This document shows, one piece after another, positions 9,664 to 19,640 of a stretch of 64,000 bases of DNA (its first letter is position 1; every line of letters starts with the position of its first letter). Source of the DNA: Anisus vortex (lineage: Eukaryota > Mollusca > Gastropoda > Planorbidae); contig CASBPS010000116.1 in assembly GCA_949126835.1 (NCBI GenBank), positions 1,225,001-1,289,000 on the forward strand. The letters run 5' to 3'. Below the pieces are notes generated by a model. That model ran no database searches. It worked only from the letters and a program-made list of their open reading frames with translations, and had not been told where the DNA came from. Both the position numbers and the translations under genes were made by a program.

Positions 9664-12600
9664 ATGGATGTAAAAGTTAAATTAATGTATGAAGAAGCTA
9701 AAGCTTTAGCTAAGGAATTTGAAATAACAGAAAAAAAAGAATTGCAAGAATTTATAGAAAAGAAAGTAAAAGAGTTAAAAAAGGAATTATCTGATAAAGA
9801 AAGAGATGAGCGTGCAGAAAGTAGGTCACATGAACTTAAACAAAAAGAATTAGACAATGAACTTAAACAAAAAGAATTAGAATTAGAACTAGAACTTAAA
9901 CAAAAAGAAATACAACTAAAACTAGATCATGAATTAGAACTAGCTAAATTGCAACAAAATAAGGTTGAGCATTCAACTAATTCATCTAATAAACATGGCG
10001 TTAGATTTAAAATGCCACCATTTGATGGAAAAGAAAAAATTTTAGATTTTTTAACTCTCTTTGAAACAACATGTAAAGGGTATAACATTCCGCAATCGGA
10101 ATGGTATATTCATTTAATTCCTCAATTGAAAGACAAAGGAAGGGAAGCATTAGCTCATATTGATAAAGAGATTACTGATTACACAATAATTAGAGAACAG
10201 TTGATAAAATTTTTTATCCATTCAGAGGACTATTATAGACAAAAATTTCATTCTTTTTTATTAACTGATAAAATAGAACCAAGAGCTTTTGTCTCTGAAG
10301 TGAAATCATTCTTATTGACTTGGTTAGAACTAATCAAAATAGACACAAAAAATCCCAATGAAATTATTGAGATGATAGTAGTAGATAAAGTGTTACAAAT
10401 GGCTTCCAAACCTTTGTTTACACATATTATGGAGAGGAAAGTAAGAAATATTGAAAATTTAATAGATGCTATCTCCAATTTTAAAGATAGTAATCCCAAT
10501 GTAGAACTTACTAAACAGACTCAAACAGTAAATACCATGCAAAATAGAAGACATAGGAGCTATTCACCTCCTAGAACAAATAGTCAATATGGTAGAAGAC
10601 AAAACTATGGTAATGAAACAAATACAAACAGACAAAATCTTAGATGTCAATTTTGTAATCGTTATGGACATATAGAAAGATTTTGTGGTTTCAGAATAAA
10701 ATATGTAAGTAACAGGTATAGACAAAATGAAAATAGACAAAATAATCAAAATTTTCAAAACAAAAACTTTCCAAGACAGAATTTTCCACAAGGAAATCAA
10801 AATCAAAATTTTACAAGACAGAATTTTCCACAAGGAAATCAAAATCAAAACTTTACGAGACGGAATTTTCCACAAGGAAATTCTACAAATCAGCATGTTA
10901 CCAATCAAAATTCTGAAAATCAAAATTTTCAGAATAGAAATAAAGGCAATACAAATAATCCCACTACTCACAGAAACAATGTAATATTTGAGAATAAAGG
11001 TCAACTGATCTTATTCCCTGCATATGTTGAGGGAATACGTACCTATTGTCTAAGGGATACTGGTTCATCTCTCACTTGTGTAGATGAGAGAATTATTCCT
11101 CCTCATAAAGCCAAAAATATCTTAAGGATAGAAACAATTAAACTAGGTAATGGATCTATGGTTAGTTGTCCAATCACTACCATACAAATTGATACTCCTT
11201 GGCTTACAGGATATACTGAAGCAGCCATTTTAAAAAATTGTGTTGCTCCCCTAATAATAGGTAATACATATGGAGTCAAACAGGACAATAGTTTTGAAAT
11301 ATTTCAACAATGGATGGATCTTAAATCCACAGATTTAAACTTAAAACCTGTAATTTTGTTAGAAAATAATCAACTGGGAGATTTATCACAAGATGAATTC
11401 GGCCCTGCCTTGCAAACTGTCAGTTTTTTACAAACACTAGGCAAGTCAGACAGTAGCATTATTAATGACACACCTAATATAGATATACCTATAAACAAAG
11501 TGAAAGAAAATCTAATGCCTAAATGGAATGGTACAGAGAAATTGAATCAATATATTGAAAGGTTTGAAGAACAATGTGAAATAAATAATATACCTAAACA
11601 ATTGCATGCCATATCACTGTGCAAACATTTAGAAAATCACAAAGCAATATACAATATTGCAGAGAAAGAAATCAATGACTTTCAAACATTGAAAACAAAC
11701 ATTTTAGCATATATTGATACTACTCAAAAGAAAACTGAAACACAAATGAAAAAACGTGAACAGATTAGCTTAAATAGTATGCCTTTTGATGAACAAACTT
11801 TGAAAAATGAACAAAAACAAGATGAGTATATAAACAAAATTGTGTCACAACTTGGTAAAGAAAATTTTAAACAAGGACAAATGAAATTAATTAATGGAAT
11901 TCTTTGTAGGATAGAAACAAAATCTGATATAACTCAAATAGTTGTGCCAAAATCTTTGACAGTGCAAATAATGAAAATTTCGCATGATAATGCATTAGCA
12001 GGTCACTTAAGTACAAAAAAAACTTGTAACAAAATCAAAAACAACTTCTGGTGGCCTAATTTAGAAAAGGATTTGAAAACGTTCATAAAAAGTTGTTCAA
12101 CATGTCTGATACATAATCAGAAAAATTCAAAACATAAAGCACCTTTACAAAAAACAGATACTGTAGACAAACCTTTTGTAAAGATAGCCATTGATATTAT
12201 TGGACCTATGAAAGAAGCTAGGAATTCAAAAGCAAAATTTGCATTAACACTCATAGATATGGGTAGTAGATGGGTGGAAGTAATCCCTCTAAGAGAAATA
12301 ACCGCAGATAGAGTATGTAACTCACTATTGCCAATATTCTGCAGATTTGGATTTCCTAAAACTATATTAAGTGATAATGGTACCCAATTCAAATCCAAAT
12401 TGACTCAAGCTTTTACTAAAATGCTCAACATAACACAAATTTTTAGTTCAATCTACCACCCAGAGTCAAATGGTATGGTTGAAAGGGCAAATCAAACTAT
12501 AAAACAAATGTTAGCTAAGGTTTGCGAAGAACACCCTTATGAATGGGATGAATTCCTACCAGCCATTCTCTTTGCTTATAGACAGGCAAAGCATGAAAGC

Positions 12601-14574
12601 ACTGGTTACTCACCTTTTGAGTTAATCTTTGGTAGAAATGCCAATGGTCCATTAGAGAATTTTAAAGCAGAATTACTAAAAACCAAAGAAACAAAAATGT
12701 CACCTTTTGATCTAATAAATAAGACAGAAAAACATATGAAAACAGCATATCAATTTGCTGTGGAAAAAAACCAAGAAATTAAAGAAAAAACCATACTTAG
12801 AGAAAACATGAATAAAAACTTAAGAAAGTTAGAAATAGGAAACAAAGTACTTGTATATTTACCCATTGGTTCTGGTAATACCATGCAATGGAAAGGTCCT
12901 TATGACATTATACATAAATTGTCAGATGTTACATATAAAATTGACATAAATGGTAGTGAAAAAATTGTTCACATCAACAATTTAAGACATTATGAAGAAA
13001 GCAATATAGTTGATACTACATCAAAAACTAATGACAAAATAGAAAACAACAATGTTATCATCGTTGAAGATGAAAATATTAAAGACATTCCAAGTAATGT
13101 TAACTACTTGTGTGGCATGACCGCAAATACAACTAATGAATTAGAGCAAATTAACTTAGATCATATTCAAAGTGTAGAAACTAAAAATAAAATTGTGAAA
13201 ATATTAAACAAATTTAAAGATACAATCACAGAAACACCTGGTTTGACTAATGTCATTGAACATACAATAGAATTAACTGACAAAAAAGAGTTTAGATCAA
13301 AAGCTTATAGAATTCCACAAATGCTAGTTGACAAAGTGGATAAAGAATTGGACCAATTAATTGAAAATAAGATTATAAACAAATCTATGTCTCAATACTC
13401 TTCACCAATGGTAATAGTAAAAAAAAAAAATGGTTCAATTAGACTTTGCTGTGACTATCGCAAATTAAATAAAATCACAAAAATTGATCAAGAAGGGTTA
13501 CCTAACATAGACAATATCATCAATACTATGGCAACTGGGAAAATATTTTCCACTATAGACTTGACCAGAGGTTTTTGGCAAGTACCTCTAGATAAAAATT
13601 CTAAAGATTACGCAGCTTTTATCACACATAGAGGTGTGTTTAACTGGAATGTAATGCCATTTGGTCTCATAAATAGTACTGCAACTTTCACTAAATTAAT
13701 GAGAAAAATTCTTCCTCAAAGAAACAACATAATTCACTATGTGGATGATGTGTGTATATATACAGAAACTTGGGATGAACACTTGACTATTTTAGAAGAA
13801 GTCTTACAAATACTAAAAGATAACAATTTAACTGTATCCCCAACTAAATTAAAGATAGGACAAACAGAAATTGAATTCCTGGGACATACATTTTCTAATG
13901 GCCAAGTCAAGCCAACAGAACAATTACACAAAAAGATCTTAGAAATAAAGACACCTAAAACTAAGAAAGAAGTTAGAGCACTCTTAGGTTTATTCAATTA
14001 TTACAGCAAGTTTATTCCAAAATACAGTCAAATAGTTAGACCTATCATAGATCTTACAAAAAAATTTCAACCAAATTATGTAAATTGGAATAATGAATGT
14101 GAACAATCATTCAGACAACTAGTTAATGAGTTTTCTAAAGAACCAATTCTGGAAACTATTCAGAAAAATGATGAAATTATTTTAGCCTGTGATGCCTCAA
14201 AAATAGGACTAGGTGCTTGTATTTTTAAGAAAGTAATGATAGATTCAGAAATGGTGTACAAACCAGCATTCTATATAAGCCGTGCATTAACAAATAGTGA
14301 AAAAAATTTCAGTATATTGGAATTGGAAGGTTTATGCATAGCTTATGCTGTATTGAAATTTCAATACTATTTGTTAGGACGTAAGTTTACAATTCTCACA
14401 GATCACAAACCATTAGTAAATTTTAATGTGTCAAATGTAAATAACAAACGCATAAACAAATATGCATTATTACTATCTGATTATCAGTTTCAGATCAAAA
14501 GCATAGTTGGAAAAGATAATCATTTGCCAGATGTGTTATCAAGATTATCCATTTATATCCCAGATATTGAATAG
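9664..14574 (+). CDS. Gag-Pol polyprotein (Gag, PR, second CA-like segment, IN, RT, RNase H)
   Basis: One uninterrupted 1636-residue frame. Residues ~5-110 are a charged Glu/Lys coiled coil, and a capsid-like region starts at ~117. A CCHC zinc knuckle is at C328, C331, H336 and C341, followed by Asn/Gln-rich FPQGNQNQNF repeats. The aspartic protease has D-T-G-S-S at 465 and an L-I-I-G-N closing motif. A second capsid-like segment spans ~618-690. The integrase zinc site is H774, H781, C811 and C814. The DDE core is D844, D904 and E940 with the canonical 35-residue spacing, and a GPY module lies at 1078-1080. RT has its first Asp at 1299 and Y-V-D-D at 1359-1362. RNase H has D1510, the E1553/E1555 region and D1580. 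All catalytic residues are present, so the element looks competent. Gag and Pol need no frameshift. The start is the first ATG of the open frame. Confidence 0.95.
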   Translation: MDVKVKLMYEEAKALAKEFEITEKKELQEFIEKKVKELKKELSDKERDERAESRSHELKQKELDNELKQKELELELELKQKEIQLKLDHELELAKLQQNKVEHSTNSSNKHGVRFKMPPFDGKEKILDFLTLFETTCKGYNIPQSEWYIHLIPQLKDKGREALAHIDKEITDYTIIREQLIKFFIHSEDYYRQKFHSFLLTDKIEPRAFVSEVKSFLLTWLELIKIDTKNPNEIIEMIVVDKVLQMASKPLFTHIMERKVRNIENLIDAISNFKDSNPNVELTKQTQTVNTMQNRRHRSYSPPRTNSQYGRRQNYGNETNTNRQNLRCQFCNRYGHIERFCGFRIKYVSNRYRQNENRQNNQNFQNKNFPRQNFPQGNQNQNFTRQNFPQGNQNQNFTRRNFPQGNSTNQHVTNQNSENQNFQNRNKGNTNNPTTHRNNVIFENKGQLILFPAYVEGIRTYCLRDTGSSLTCVDERIIPPHKAKNILRIETIKLGNGSMVSCPITTIQIDTPWLTGYTEAAILKNCVAPLIIGNTYGVKQDNSFEIFQQWMDLKSTDLNLKPVILLENNQLGDLSQDEFGPALQTVSFLQTLGKSDSSIINDTPNIDIPINKVKENLMPKWNGTEKLNQYIERFEEQCEINNIPKQLHAISLCKHLENHKAIYNIAEKEINDFQTLKTNILAYIDTTQKKTETQMKKREQISLNSMPFDEQTLKNEQKQDEYINKIVSQLGKENFKQGQMKLINGILCRIETKSDITQIVVPKSLTVQIMKISHDNALAGHLSTKKTCNKIKNNFWWPNLEKDLKTFIKSCSTCLIHNQKNSKHKAPLQKTDTVDKPFVKIAIDIIGPMKEARNSKAKFALTLIDMGSRWVEVIPLREITADRVCNSLLPIFCRFGFPKTILSDNGTQFKSKLTQAFTKMLNITQIFSSIYHPESNGMVERANQTIKQMLAKVCEEHPYEWDEFLPAILFAYRQAKHESTGYSPFELIFGRNANGPLENFKAELLKTKETKMSPFDLINKTEKHMKTAYQFAVEKNQEIKEKTILRENMNKNLRKLEIGNKVLVYLPIGSGNTMQWKGPYDIIHKLSDVTYKIDINGSEKIVHINNLRHYEESNIVDTTSKTNDKIENNNVIIVEDENIKDIPSNVNYLCGMTANTTNELEQINLDHIQSVETKNKIVKILNKFKDTITETPGLTNVIEHTIELTDKKEFRSKAYRIPQMLVDKVDKELDQLIENKIINKSMSQYSSPMVIVKKKNGSIRLCCDYRKLNKITKIDQEGLPNIDNIINTMATGKIFSTIDLTRGFWQVPLDKNSKDYAAFITHRGVFNWNVMPFGLINSTATFTKLMRKILPQRNNIIHYVDDVCIYTETWDEHLTILEEVLQILKDNNLTVSPTKLKIGQTEIEFLGHTFSNGQVKPTEQLHKKILEIKTPKTKKEVRALLGLFNYYSKFIPKYSQIVRPIIDLTKKFQPNYVNWNNECEQSFRQLVNEFSKEPILETIQKNDEIILACDASKIGLGACIFKKVMIDSEMVYKPAFYISRALTNSEKNFSILELEGLCIAYAVLKFQYYLLGRKFTILTDHKPLVNFNVSNVNNKRINKYALLLSDYQFQIKSIVGKDNHLPDVLSRLSIYIPDIE

Positions 14575-14901
14575 ACAATACTGAAAGATAATTGTCTAGG
14601 ACTAATGTAAAACTTGAGACTTCAGATTTTTGGTCTCATAGTTAATCTCATGGTGTATAACTTCTGTAAGACACCGATGTAAATTGTTTTTATGATGATT
14701 ATTTATGTTTTTATGATGATTATTTATGTGTTTTTTTTGTACTATGATTACATGAATATTACGTGACTTAATTAGATACGTTAACTATTGATATGCAACT
14801 AAATATTTTATTGATTTTTTAACAATAATTTATGTTCCCTATATATGTAATTATGCAAAAATAATAATGAATTATTATTTTTTTCCGGGAGGGGTGAGTA
14901 A
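14575..14901 (+). other. 3' untranslated region and polypurine tract
   Basis: About 330 bp between the Pol stop and the 3' LTR. It includes a short ATTTATGTTTTTATGATGAT duplication at about 14690-14730. The polypurine-rich GGGAGGGGTGAGTAA at 14887-14901 abuts the LTR start and is the expected plus-strand primer. Confidence 0.85.
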
Positions 14902-15443
14902 TGCTAGTATGCACTAACATGGTCAAAGGGAAATGACTCAGTAAATAGTCAATAGTCAATAGTATAGTACAATAGTTATGGGCCCTGGGAAGAATGTGAA
15001 TATCACAATCTAGTTGGTTCTACTGCGTCGTAGCTATACAAAGCATGCTTTGCACGTTGTACATGTCTCAGTCTGATCACGGGGTTTTACATGTCTCAGT
15101 CTGATCACGGGGGGTAAAGGACCGGAGAATAGTCAGTCGACTCAAATATCTAGAAGCGTATGGACGCATACGTTAGACTCGGAACTATACCACATTTTAT
15201 CAGAATACTATTTCATTTCTTGGACTTATATTATATTATATGATTGTTGGATGTACTGTGAATAATGTATTGTGAGTATTAATAAATAGATATATATTGC
15301 TGCAAAGATTTGAATTATCAAGTGTGTTAAACATACTGTAAAATAATATTAAAGAAACATTTAACTCAACTCAAGCAACTCAATCAACTCATGATTCTAT
15401 TAGCCTACGAAGAACAATAATAATTAAAATAGAGTCAATAACA
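14902..15443 (+). repeat. 3' LTR
   Basis: 542 bp, identical to the 5' LTR except for one missing G in the ACTGTGAAAATAAT stretch. AATAAA lies at 15281-15286. It is followed by the right GTACT duplication. Confidence 0.95.
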
Positions 15444-15559
15444 GTACTATAACTTTTTTTGTGTAATTTTTTAACAGTCTTATTTTTAAGGCTAGAAGTG
15501 TTTATTATGTCTAATGATTGTTAGTTTAAAACAAAATAAAATTTAATTGTTATAGGTTC

Positions 15560-15990
15560 GTTTTGTTTTTGTTGATAATGTTAAATACTGGGTTTATAAC
15601 TAGTGAATGTTCACAACAGACACAAGTAAAACCGATAAGCCTAGAAACATTAGAGGGTAGAAGGGCAAAGATTAAAGTAGTAAAGTTTTCGTCAGCGCAT
15701 AGAACTGTCATCAACGGCATAAGAGCTATACAAGAACTATTATTATTATTATTATGAGAGAACAAATACGTATAAATACTCTTTCTTCATGAGTAGCATA
15801 AGGGTGTGGAATGGGTTGCCTGAACAAACTGGTAAAACCAGTAACTTTACATCATTTAAAACATTGATCCTTAGAGAAGCCATCATCTCCTACCAAGCGC
15901 ATCCCCAGGTGGCGGATATATAAGTCCGTGGACTACCAGGTTAGCTGTTGTAGAAGGTGAGATGGGATAAACAATTGTAATGATACTTTT
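15560..15990 (+). pseudogene. Non-LTR retrotransposon ORF2 C-terminal remnant
   Basis: Two frames together give a reverse-transcriptase C-terminus. The first (15563-15757) contains V-K-P-I-S-L-E-T-L-E-G-R-R, typical of the region after the RT palm. The second (about 15765-15880) reads K-Y-S-F-F-M-S-S-I-R-V-W-N-G-L-P-E-Q. A (TTA)n stretch at 15737-15756 separates them. Homologous tails lie at 4.95, 16.99 and 24.19 kb. It is broken and 5'-truncated. Confidence 0.65.
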
Positions 15991-17220
15991 TTAGTAAATG
16001 CCTCATAAATCATACGAAACGACTGCAAAAAGAAAAGCGAACATAGCGCACTGTAGCTCTAAACCCGGACAGATAAATTAATGCTATCTTGCTGATTGTC
16101 TTGTCTGATCAAAGACTATGGTAGCACATCCAGGGATAACAACCGGCTGAAGTCGGAGGCAATGGGACTTAATTACTTTATACTGCCACGCAATTCTCAA
16201 TGAATTGAGAACGAGAAGAAGAAGAAACAAAAAATTAGTCGAATTACAAGAATAGACTCAGATTACAGGATGCGCAAAAGCAAAGCCACGATCGTGGCTT
16301 CATGCATTTAAAAAAAAATGCGCAATCGTTATAATTAGATATGTATTTGCCGACATTACCGATTCGAAATTTTAGTTTTGTAGTGAAGTGGAAATGGTAA
16401 ACTTAGTTTACAAAGAAAGGGAGTATAATAGAAAAAAACTGTGTTTTTATGGTTTTCTTGTTAAGGTTGATAAAAACATAAACACAGCTATATGTGGAAA
16501 TTTCTTGTTACTTTTAATTTTGACTCTTAACATGTAAAGGGAGGCGGTGAGAAATATTACTTCATTGGAAATGTACATTTAAAAAATCTTTTCAGCAAGA
16601 AGCTTGTTTTCATTTGTACGCATTCACTTCTTCCAATAGTGTATTGATTTTATTAGATCTGCCAATTTTTTTAACGTCCTTATTAAAGCAAAATAGGAAA
16701 TGAATAAAAAGTCTATCGAGTGTGAGTTACTAATATTATGGAATAGCCGCCCACTCCCCGGAATAAGCCGTTAACAGTAAAATTTACATTTAAAATTTAA
16801 CTTATCATAATAATATAGGTAATCGCATGGATACATGCGCTTTATAAATAATAGTTATTATTAAAATCGTGTTTTGTTATCCTAAATGTATATTACTAAA
16901 ATTTATATTTGTGATATTGATTACTTGTTTTAAACTAGAGAAACGTTTAGTAGTTACACATGTTTTATATAGATACAAGTAGCATTCGAGCATGAAATGG
17001 GTTGCCTGAACAAACCAGGGAAACCAGTAACTTAAAATCATTTAAAATTTAAAACATAAATGCAAGACTAGACTCGGACCACGGATAAGCGTAGGAAGCA
17101 ATACTTTTCTTTATAGAAGGAGCCTCTGTAATGTATAAGATAAGATATCTAACAAATTCATTAGAATCTGTGTAAAATCATGTTACGTTATCATCACTGT
17201 TTGTTGATCAAATTTTAGTT
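15990..17220. repeat. Rearranged DR fragments and LINE tail
   Basis: A minus-type DR block (AAAAACATAAACACAGCTAT...GACTCTTAACATG, 16460-16560) is joined to a plus-type block (AAGCTTGTTTTCATTTGTAC, 16600-16690), so the copy is internally inverted. At 16985-17130 there is a GGGTTGCCTGAACAAACCAG LINE-tail segment followed by GACTAGACTCGGACCACGG. Nearly the same tail occurs inverted at 29.84-29.91 kb. No intact coding sequence. Confidence 0.6.
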
Positions 17221-17257
17221 TTAGTATTTACATTGTTTTTATTCTCTTTTTCTTTAA

Positions 17258-18350
17258 CTCTTTTGCTACCAGCGGCCTGTGGGAAAGGCCGATAGGTTTC
17301 CACGTTTAGCCCAGCGGCCTGTGGGAAAGGCCAGTATAGTTAGCTCTATATTTTTTCAATTTCTTTTCAAAAACAAGTTTTTAAACGCTTATTTTCTATT
17401 TACTTCCATTCTTTATATAAATAGCTCACTATTTTAAGTGGTTTTAGTCACTAGTTACTCTGGATAATAGTTTTATTGTATTTGTAAGTAAATGTATTGA
17501 GTAAAGAGTCACCACCTACAGAGTTCGGGTGAAGAAGGCTTTAGATGTTTGAGGCTTAGTTAGATGAACTAATAATAAAACTCTAGATGAAGACATTGAA
17601 GTAAATAAATAAATGTTACATGATGATTATACAGTTTTTGAAAGGCTATATGACGAGTATCACTGAATATAAGTAGATACAAACAATGAGTCAAGTTGTG
17701 ATAAAAATGGGGGGGGGGCGTTACCCCCAGTTGATCAACGACCTGGGACCAGTCCGTCAACTTCACAAAAACAAGCCAAATTAGACCTTATTTATTTAAA
17801 AACTGTGTGATAAACAAATAGTGAACTCAAGACATTTGTATTTTATCAACAAAATGACTATTTGACTGATTTGGGTTGTTATATCTTAGAGTCATCATAA
17901 ATAATGGAGAAAAAAAATATTTGTGTTACTTTCATAGACCGTAAAAAAAAATTATTTAAAAAAAAACTATTTAATATTTCTTAAAAATTCTTTCTTCTGT
18001 ACATCTAGAATAAGATATATTTTAATAATAATATGTTTGTGTGTAGATATTATATTTAATAAACAAACAAAGTGCTAGTGAGTTCAAGTTTTTCAGTTAT
18101 TGTTTACTTGTATTGTGTTTCCACATTATTACATAATCTGACCTTGCTACTAAAACTTAATTTATTTCTACTTAAAACACAGACATTAATGTTGTGCTAT
18201 TATTGCCATTTATTTTAATGTATAATACATGGATAAAATATCAAAAGTAATAGCACTTTTAGTTAATTTTAAGACACCCCTTTAACCAAAAAGTTGAGTG
18301 GTCAACTGGGGTCATGTCTAAATGTGGAAAACCCTATGGTAGCGAATGAG
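17258..18350. mobile_element. Non-autonomous piggyBac-like element (1093 bp)
   Basis: Flanked by TTAA on both sides (17254-17257 and 18351-18354), the piggyBac target. The ends form an imperfect inverted repeat, CTCTTTTGCTACCA on the left against CTCATTCGCTACCA on the complemented right, with 12 of 14 matching. A second inverted block, TTTCCACGTTTAG/TTTCCACATTTAG, lies just inside. The left end has a duplicated CAGCGGCCTGTGGGAAAGGC segment containing a GGCC...GGCC palindrome. No transposase frame is present. Confidence 0.65.
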
Positions 18351-18479
18351 TTAAAACTCTAATCTTGTCATATTCAATATTTCTTTTAGAGTTTGCGTTA
18401 TTTTTCTTCTCATATTATATTTATGACATTTTATATTACACCTCTAGATTATGTATAACTTTTGTTATGTAAATTTAAA

Positions 18480-18760
18480 ATTAAAATATATTACCCTAAT
18501 AGCACACTGCCTTTGGGCCAAAATCGGCAAGAGCTCGGCAAAAACCTCGGGCGCATGTCGGCAGTGAGGTCCGTTCCAGTTGCCATTTTGCTAACTCGAA
18601 AGCGTCCGGGCAGAGCTCGGCTACAGATTGAAAATGATCGGCAACAGTAGCAAAACCAAATGTTTGCCGAACCGTATCTGCTTATAGCCGCCCCTCGCCG
18701 AAACTAAGCTGCTTATAGCCGCTTCTCACCCACAAGTGGCCCGAATTAGATTTATCATAA
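18480..18760. other. GC-richer block of unknown origin
   Basis: Contains repeated CGGCAAGAGCTCGGCAAAA- and CTGCTTATAGCCGC-type motifs. Two copies of CTGCTTATAGCCGC lie at about 18678 and 18708. The plus-strand frame here has no recognisable motif. It could be transposon debris or 3'-flanking sequence of the exon at 18874-19035. Confidence 0.35.
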
Positions 18761-18873
18761 AATTAGCATACATAATATTGTACATTCAGCATTTCAAAAC
18801 ACATAGTCATACAGACACGTTGACATATAGTGATAAAAAAAGGTCAGAACAAAATATTGCAAGCAAATTTTTT

Positions 18874-19035
18874 TTATTGAAAATCAAAAGCATTTGTTTC
18901 TTTATTTAGAAGTGCCTCTTTGGCGCGTCTTTTTCTGCCACCCTCTCGGTCAGCAGCACAGTGAAACCACCGTCTAATGGCTTTTCTGATGTCATCCTCT
19001 GTTTCATTTTTATGGTTTCTTCTAACAGCATCTAA
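18874..19035 (-). pseudogene. Isolated terminal exon, DUF4806-like C-terminus (tentative)
   Basis: On the minus strand, TTGCTTTTAG is a plausible acceptor. The frame then reads D-A-V-R-R-N-H-K-N-E-T-E-D-D-I-R-K-A, continues R-R-W-F-H-C-A-A-D-R-E-G-G-R, and stops at 18874. The basic W-F-x-x-A-A-D-R-x-G-G-R-x-R-R pattern is like the C-terminus of invertebrate DUF4806-type proteins, often found with mobile elements. This family call is from memory and uncertain. No partner exon was found nearby, so it may be a fragment or belong to a gene whose other exons lie further off. Confidence 0.35.
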
Positions 19036-19279
19036 AAGCAATGGAAATGGAAACATATATAACATTTAAATATTTAGATTATATTTGAAATACAGTAAGC
19101 CCTCCTATAACGCGATGGGTTCTGTGATAATTGATATAGTGTATAATTTTAGTAGAAAATTGTAAAGCGCTTAGAGCTGTAAGGTAAGCGCTATATAAAA
19201 ATGCCTCAATAATATATATTTAGTAAGCTTCACTTTCAAATGGTAAAATAATAAAATTGTATATATAAGAATGATAACT

Positions 19280-19445
19280 ATTGTCTATAACAAAGATCGG
19301 CTACCTACGCAACGCCAGACTTGGCACGATTAGCGATTTCCAATGGCAAGAAATTGAGTGCTAAAGCATGATACATGTCAGCTCTTGGCACGCTGAAGGA
19401 ATTAGAAATCCCACTTTGGCACACTATCATCAAAAGGTTGCTGAC
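19280..19445. mobile_element. hAT-like MITE fragment
   Basis: GATCGGCTACCTACGCAACG...ACTTGGCACG at the left and TTTGGCACACTATC...AAAGGTTGCTGACTC at the right. Collinear with 5.69-5.89 kb, including the shared AAGAAATTGAGTGCTAAAG segment. Terminal repeats are degenerate. Confidence 0.55.
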
Positions 19446-19539
19446 TCTTAGTCTCTAAGACGTAAACGATTTGCTCGAGTTTTCCTCCTTGTTGTCCTCT
19501 CAGTCTTAAAAGTCACGAAGAAGGTAGCAGGGCTTAAAC

Positions 19540-19640
19540 TTTACTTGACAGTTTGCAGTAGGCCTACCAGACTCAGTGGGAAGGAAGCGATGAGCGCAAC
19601 AGTTCGACTCAACCCCGCCTTGGTAACACAAAATACCCAT
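19540..19640. repeat. Short interspersed repeat (copy also at 38.97-39.06 kb)
   Basis: GGAAGGAAGCGATGAGCGCA...CTCAACCCCGCCTTGG matches GGAGGAAGCAATAAGCGCAA...CTTAACCCCGCCTTGG near 39.0 kb. GTTCGACTC is B-box-like, so a tRNA-related SINE is possible. The limits are not clear. Confidence 0.4.

Larger units (their letters stand above)
7263..15443 (+). mobile_element. Intact Gmr1-like Ty3-type LTR retrotransposon
   Basis: An 8181-bp element flanked by the 5-bp duplication GTACT (7258-7262 and 15444-15448). Its LTRs start TG and end CA, and the copies differ by a single 1-bp indel (GTGAAAATAAT against GTAAAATAAT). This indicates a very recent insertion. Order: LTR, candidate primer-binding site, long leader, single Gag-Pol frame, polypurine tract, LTR. 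There is no env-like frame. Integrase precedes reverse transcriptase, which is a copia-type order in an element whose RT, integrase GPY module and RNase H are Ty3-type. That combination defines the Gmr1-like group, first described from deuterostomes. The element is nested in a DR copy. Confidence 0.95.

Noticed and set aside
10564..11004. 146-residue minus-strand and 85-residue plus-strand frames in the Asn/Gln-rich Gag region
   Set aside because: Shadows of the repetitive FPQGNQNQNF coding sequence in the retrotransposon frame.
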